A DNA stretch of 10,095 bases from an uncultured Planctomycetaceae bacterium. Its GTDB lineage: Bacteria > Planctomycetota > Planctomycetia > Pirellulales > Pirellulaceae. Each line of letters begins with the position of its first letter. Positions within the stretch are counted from its first letter, which is position 1. A model generated the notes under the pieces. It searched no databases, had not been told where the DNA came from, and was given only the letters and a program-made list of their open reading frames with translations. The position numbers and the translations under genes are program-made. Shown one piece after another: positions 6,740 through 10,095 of the stretch. Location: NCBI GenBank assembly GCA_903927685.1, contig CAIYOB010000762.1, forward strand, positions 1-10,095, read 5' to 3'.

Positions 6740-8908
6740 TCACTTGTGCACGGCGACCATCGCACAGTTGGACGGTCGCACGTTGCCCGAAGGGTCGGTG
6801 CCGAGCACGCTGAACGTATGGAATCCAGGCGTCAGATTGGTGGCTTCATACTCCGGCGAGCCGGAGGTAATGCTCCCGAGCAACATTGCGCCATCATAGA
6901 ATTCGAGCTTCTTCCAGTCCGGAAACTTGCTCGCGTCCACGGGGATCGTCAGGCTTGATCCCGCAGCTTGGATTGGGGAGTAGATGTTGTCCTGTCCCGG
7001 CAATGTGATCCTAAGCGGACGGTCATAGGTGGCGTACGCTCGATAGATGTAGGCCAGATCTTGATTCATCAACCAGCTGGATTGCTTGAGGTCGCCTGTG
7101 AATTGCCGCGCCGGACAAATGCGGGTCAGGCCGCTCTTCCACGTGGTGTTGTCGGCGATCCAACCGCTCATCGGGTCGAGCTGCTTCAATTTGAGCGGAG
7201 CCCCCCGGACGTCGCCCGTCGAAGGATATCGCAACTTGAGGGCCGCCTCGAGATATGGCATCGCAATCACTTCCTGACCGCAATACTCGTGCCCTCTTCC
7301 CGGAATCTCGGCCCATCCAAACAGGGCGCCGACGGGCCGATAGGATTCCAGGGGTGGCGTCAAGACGGACGCAAGATTCTCCGTTTCGCCTGTGACGGAC
7401 AGGACCGGCGTGCGGAGGACCGCGTCGGGGACTGGGACTGGGGCGGAGATGTACTTCGGCAGGGTAAAGACAGTGAGGTTCAGGCGCGAACACTGGATGA
7501 CGGCGGCGATCACCTTCTCCGGACACTTCGTCACCAGGGTGCTGGCGAATCCTCCGCCGGCAGACAAGCCCGTTGTGACATACGGCACATGGATCAACTC
7601 AGGATGCCCGGAAGCCTCTGCCCAAACCGACAGAGCTTTCACAAACGCCTCGTAAGCCTCGAAGTGCGAGCAGTCCCGCGTGCCGCCGACGAACGCGAAA
7701 TCGTGCAGGTTGATGAACGGTTCGTACGAGGTTCCATTCGTATACCAGTCGCGAGAATCTCCCCCTGCACAATTCGATACCACCAGGATACCTTTGACAG
7801 TGGTTAGGTTCTTGGGGATGGCAAGGCGGTACCGCTTGATGATTCCTCGCGCAGCTGTCTCGGCGTAGTCGTAGGTGTCGTACTGGTACAAAAGACCGGC
7901 TGGTGGCGATGCCGCGGGACTGGGCCGGTTGGACGAATCAGCGGCCGGCGTGATGCTGTCGATGATGATGCCGTCTCCGCGGTTGACGGTTCCCCGCGTT
8001 CCTTGGACGATGTACGTGCCCGTATCCCCATCGGAAAACTTGGCCAGCATCGCGGCCACCGAGGCGTCGGCCTTGTCCGACGCCTGCAACTCGTGCCGCT
8101 GGCCGTCCACGATCAGCAACGGGCGCTTGAACGTGCCCGTCCTCGCCGCGGTGCCCGTGAACGCCTCGCTCTCGGCGGGAGACGACTCGCTCGTGAGGAC
8201 CGTGCCCGGATGCAGGGCCGGATCGATCGACAACTTGAAGGCCACCCACGCCGTACACCATTCCTTGTCGATCTGGCTGGCGGAGAACGGTTGGCATGTC
8301 CAGAGCAGATGGGGGTCTGAGGGATCGACGCACGTCGACGAGTAGTGGCACCAGGCGGGATTGCTGGTCCCCCACGTGTAAGCCGTTGTTCCCGGCACCG
8401 CCAAGACCGGCGGACGCATCGTATTCGGCGGGTCGGTGGCGGCGTGCATCATCACGTAGACCGAGGGATACTCGGTCTGCGACACCCGCGAGCAGCCGAT
8501 CCCGAGATTGCCCGCGCGGTCCAATGCCAGCGACGGATAGAGATAATCGCACTTGGGGTCGTCAATGAACCCCTCCTGGAGCAGAACGCCGTCCTCGATC
8601 AATTTGGGATCGTTGTACTTGGCTTCCGGATCCATCGAATAGCTCGCGGCCACCTTTTCGTTCCAGAACTCGCTCTGCGAGAGGCGTTCGATGACCTTTC
8701 CCGAGGTCTTGTCGTACACGACGACGCCCCCTCCGTTGAAGCTGACGACGTGCTCGAGACCGACGGCCCCGGACAAATCGATATTGGACTTGAAATTCGT
8801 CCCCACCTGCGCCGGAAGGGTGGTCACAACGGTCACCTCACCAGCCCACGCAGAGATCGCTTGGGCCGCCACGGCCAGGACCCCCAGGACCATCAATTGA
8901 CGGTTCAT
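6740..8908 (-). CDS. Secreted multidomain alpha/beta-hydrolase (esterase-like) with sialidase-like N-terminal segment
   Basis: This 722-residue exported protein has a signal peptide (1 to about 23, ending ISAWAG). Residues about 35-225 resemble part of a sialidase-type beta-propeller: YPSLALDRAGNLGIG, EYPSVYV, then HYSSTCVDPSDPHLLWTCQPF. Only two to three blades are present and NDPKLIEDG (99-107) runs almost directly into the YPSLALD blade, as if a middle blade were lost. Residues about 355-560 are an alpha/beta-hydrolase: a GILVVSNCAGG oxyanion-type strand, nucleophile elbow GLSAGG with S449, PVLSVTGETEN with a candidate acid at E509, and GRGHEY with H540. Residues about 630-722 look like an Ig-like domain (WKKLEFYDGAMLLGSI, then GFHTFSVLGTDPSGN). 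It may act on esters of polysaccharide or polymer substrates; the substrate is unknown. It lies 79 nt after the FecR gene and probably shares its transcript. Confidence 0.8.
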   Translation of the reverse strand: MNRQLMVLGVLAVAAQAISAWAGEVTVVTTLPAQVGTNFKSNIDLSGAVGLEHVVSFNGGGVVVYDKTSGKVIERLSQSEFWNEKVAASYSMDPEAKYNDPKLIEDGVLLQEGFIDDPKCDYLYPSLALDRAGNLGIGCSRVSQTEYPSVYVMMHAATDPPNTMRPPVLAVPGTTAYTWGTSNPAWCHYSSTCVDPSDPHLLWTCQPFSASQIDKEWCTAWVAFKLSIDPALHPGTVLTSESSPAESEAFTGTAARTGTFKRPLLIVDGQRHELQASDKADASVAAMLAKFSDGDTGTYIVQGTRGTVNRGDGIIIDSITPAADSSNRPSPAASPPAGLLYQYDTYDYAETAARGIIKRYRLAIPKNLTTVKGILVVSNCAGGDSRDWYTNGTSYEPFINLHDFAFVGGTRDCSHFEAYEAFVKALSVWAEASGHPELIHVPYVTTGLSAGGGFASTLVTKCPEKVIAAVIQCSRLNLTVFTLPKYISAPVPVPDAVLRTPVLSVTGETENLASVLTPPLESYRPVGALFGWAEIPGRGHEYCGQEVIAMPYLEAALKLRYPSTGDVRGAPLKLKQLDPMSGWIADNTTWKSGLTRICPARQFTGDLKQSSWLMNQDLAYIYRAYATYDRPLRITLPGQDNIYSPIQAAGSSLTIPVDASKFPDWKKLEFYDGAMLLGSITSGSPEYEATNLTPGFHTFSVLGTDPSGNVRPSNCAMVAVHK

Positions 8909-8914
8909 CATCAG

Positions 8915-8920
8915 CTCCTT
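8915..8920 (-). promoter_or_regulatory. Shine-Dalgarno of the hydrolase gene
   Basis: AAGGAG on the - strand lies 6 nt before ATG 8908-8906 and 3 nt before the adjacent ATG 8911-8909. The 6-nt spacing common to this window favours 8908. An in-frame ATG at 8965 would put 19 residues ahead of the signal peptide. Confidence 0.7.
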
Positions 8921-8987
8921 TGTTATCAGTAACGCCGTTGCCAGGTGTCGAAGCAAGCTATTCATGCCACCGACTTTTCTTTGCGGA

Positions 8988-10095
8988 TCAGTCTTTCTTC
9001 TCGGTTCCCAGGATGGCGACGTTCGTCGCCACGCGGTTGTCGCCCGTGCGGTTGTAACTCACTTTCACCCGATCGCCTACCTTGACGTCGGCAAGGGTCT
9101 TGGCATCGTCGCCTTGGCGGATCTTCGTCTTCTCGGTCACGGTGAACGTCAGTTCTCGGGCGACCAGGACGACGAGCTTGTTTCCGGCAACGTCCACCTT
9201 CTTCACCTCGCCCTCCTTCGTCTGGGCGCCCTCCGACTTCTCCGAATCCTCTTCTTCTTCCGCGAGTATGGCGATCGTTTTCGCGGTGCGGGTTTCGTCC
9301 GTCCGGGTGTATTCGACCGCCACTTTGTCGCCCACCTTGATGTCATCCAGTTTCTTCGCGTCGTCGCCGCGGCGGATCTTCGTGCTCTCGGTCAGAGTGA
9401 ACGTCAGTTCCCTGGCGACCATGACGACAATCTTCTTTCCTGCGACATCCACGCTCCTGACGACGCCGGTCTTCGTTTGCGTTGCCTCTGCCTGCGAGAA
9501 CGTCTGGCTTGCTCCCGCGGCGAGCGTGCCCGACTGTCCGGCAAGATCAAACGCGACGATGCCGGAAACCACTGCGACCGTGACGAGAATCGTTTTTTCC
9601 ATGGGTTCTTCTCCTTCTTCTAAAACGGGAAACTCAACCTTGGTAACAAACTCGGTACCTAACACTCGAACAATTCCCAGCGGTGTGCGGCACGTGAAGG
9701 CCCCCCGTCCCGGCACGATACGCGAGGCGAGACTGCCGGACCGCAGCTCCACCTCCTCGGCGCCCCGTTGGCCGTTGAGGACAAGCTCTGTATGCGGCTG
9801 CAGCACCAGGTGACAATAGCCGCCCAACTGCAATTCGGCCTCACCCTGGCCCGCGATGATCTTCTCCCCGCGCTCGACCCGTTGGCCCGCACTCACCTGC
9901 TGACCGTCGCGGATGACCTGGAAATCGCCTTCGGCCATCGGCTGCGGATACCGATTCCTCAGCGCCGTCAGACCGAACAGGACGATCGTCAGGGCGACGG
10001 CCGTCGCCCCCGCGTACCAAAGTCGCCGACGGTCGGCGGCCAGCCGTCTCCCGGGCCGTTGGGTGGGAGCGACGGCGAGGCTCTTCTCGCGCAAC
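8988..10095 (-). CDS. Membrane-anchored FecR-domain protein with two DUF5666-like repeats, 5' end uncertain
   Basis: At least 368 residues are visible, and the frame is open to the window edge. The TTG at 10094 is unlikely to be the true start. A basic cytoplasmic stretch (RRLAADRRR) precedes one membrane segment (about 26-45). The FecR domain follows at about 58-200: VIRDGQQVSAGQRVERGEKI, then LRSGSLASRI, TPLGIVRVLGTEFVTKVE and a VSGIVAFDLAGQSGTLAAG end. Two tandem repeats follow (210-277 and 295-362), joined by an acidic linker. They are about 66% identical (45 of 68 positions) and carry VARELTFT, ESTKI or EKTKI, GDDAK and KVGD motifs like DUF5666 domains. FecR proteins typically relay signals to ECF sigma factors; in planctomycetes such genes commonly follow a sigma factor, which would lie outside this window. 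An internal ATG at 9602 has its own Shine-Dalgarno. Confidence 0.85.
   Translation of the reverse strand, partial: LREKSLAVAPTQRPGRRLAADRRRLWYAGATAVALTIVLFGLTALRNRYPQPMAEGDFQVIRDGQQVSAGQRVERGEKIIAGQGEAELQLGGYCHLVLQPHTELVLNGQRGAEEVELRSGSLASRIVPGRGAFTCRTPLGIVRVLGTEFVTKVEFPVLEEGEEPMEKTILVTVAVVSGIVAFDLAGQSGTLAAGASQTFSQAEATQTKTGVVRSVDVAGKKIVVMVARELTFTLTESTKIRRGDDAKKLDDIKVGDKVAVEYTRTDETRTAKTIAILAEEEEDSEKSEGAQTKEGEVKKVDVAGNKLVVLVARELTFTVTEKTKIRQGDDAKTLADVKVGDRVKVSYNRTGDNRVATNVAILGTEKKD
9009..9467 (-). repeat. Intragenic tandem duplication encoding two DUF5666-like domains
   Basis: The DNA for the two protein repeats (9264-9467 first, then 9009-9212 in reading direction) is recognisably similar, for example around the VARELTFT codons. 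They are separated by a linker coding AEEEEDSEKSEG. Each unit is 68 codons long with no gaps between the copies, suggesting duplication of one domain within the gene. Confidence 0.8.

Noticed and set aside
6723..6744. Stem agtgagc/gctcact as terminator of the hydrolase gene
   Set aside because: It overlaps the stop codon, is short with an 8-nt loop and has no T-tract on either strand.

Overview
The window is GC-rich DNA, apparently bacterial and densely coded. Single-domain CheY-like signalling, a membrane-anchored FecR-domain protein, secreted proteins with beta-sandwich domains and a multidomain secreted esterase-like protein suggest a planctomycete or a related PVC-type environmental bacterium. 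This is inferred from gene style; no phylogenetic marker is present. Four starts share a purine-rich Shine-Dalgarno exactly 6 nt upstream (AAGGAG at three, GAGGA at one), and I used this to choose starts.

Region 1 (1-1322, + strand): the 3' part of a PAS-linked sensor histidine kinase overlaps by 4 nt a stand-alone CheY/Rcp1-type response regulator. It is followed by a GC-rich compound hairpin and then an AT-rich, partly tandem inverted repeat in the convergent gap (1323-1510).

Region 2 (1511-5385, - strand): four genes, each overlapping the next. In transcription order they are a secreted two-domain beta-sandwich protein, a single-pass membrane protein with an Ala-rich helical domain, an ArsP_1/DUF318-type permease with a His-rich loop, and its usual partner of the TIGR03943/DUF1980 family. 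The last two are a known pair with a suspected role in metal handling. The first two are not recognised and look translationally coupled to it, so this block is the best candidate for an undescribed assembly.

Region 3 (5386-6549): a 93-nt divergent promoter region and a secreted M28-family zinc peptidase on the + strand with all expected zinc ligands.

Region 4 (6550-6739): a convergent gap with two copies of a 20-nt direct repeat. One copy closes into a perfect 10-bp hairpin, resembling a dispersed REP-like element.

Region 5 (6740-10095, - strand): a membrane-anchored FecR-domain protein, open at the window edge, carries two tandem DUF5666-like repeats. It is followed after 79 nt by a 722-residue secreted protein that combines a shortened sialidase-like propeller segment, an alpha/beta-hydrolase with a GLSAG nucleophile elbow and a C-terminal Ig-like domain. 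The two probably form one transcription unit that begins upstream of the window.

I see no tRNA, rRNA, CRISPR array, transposase or phage gene. No gene-free stretch exceeds 190 bases.
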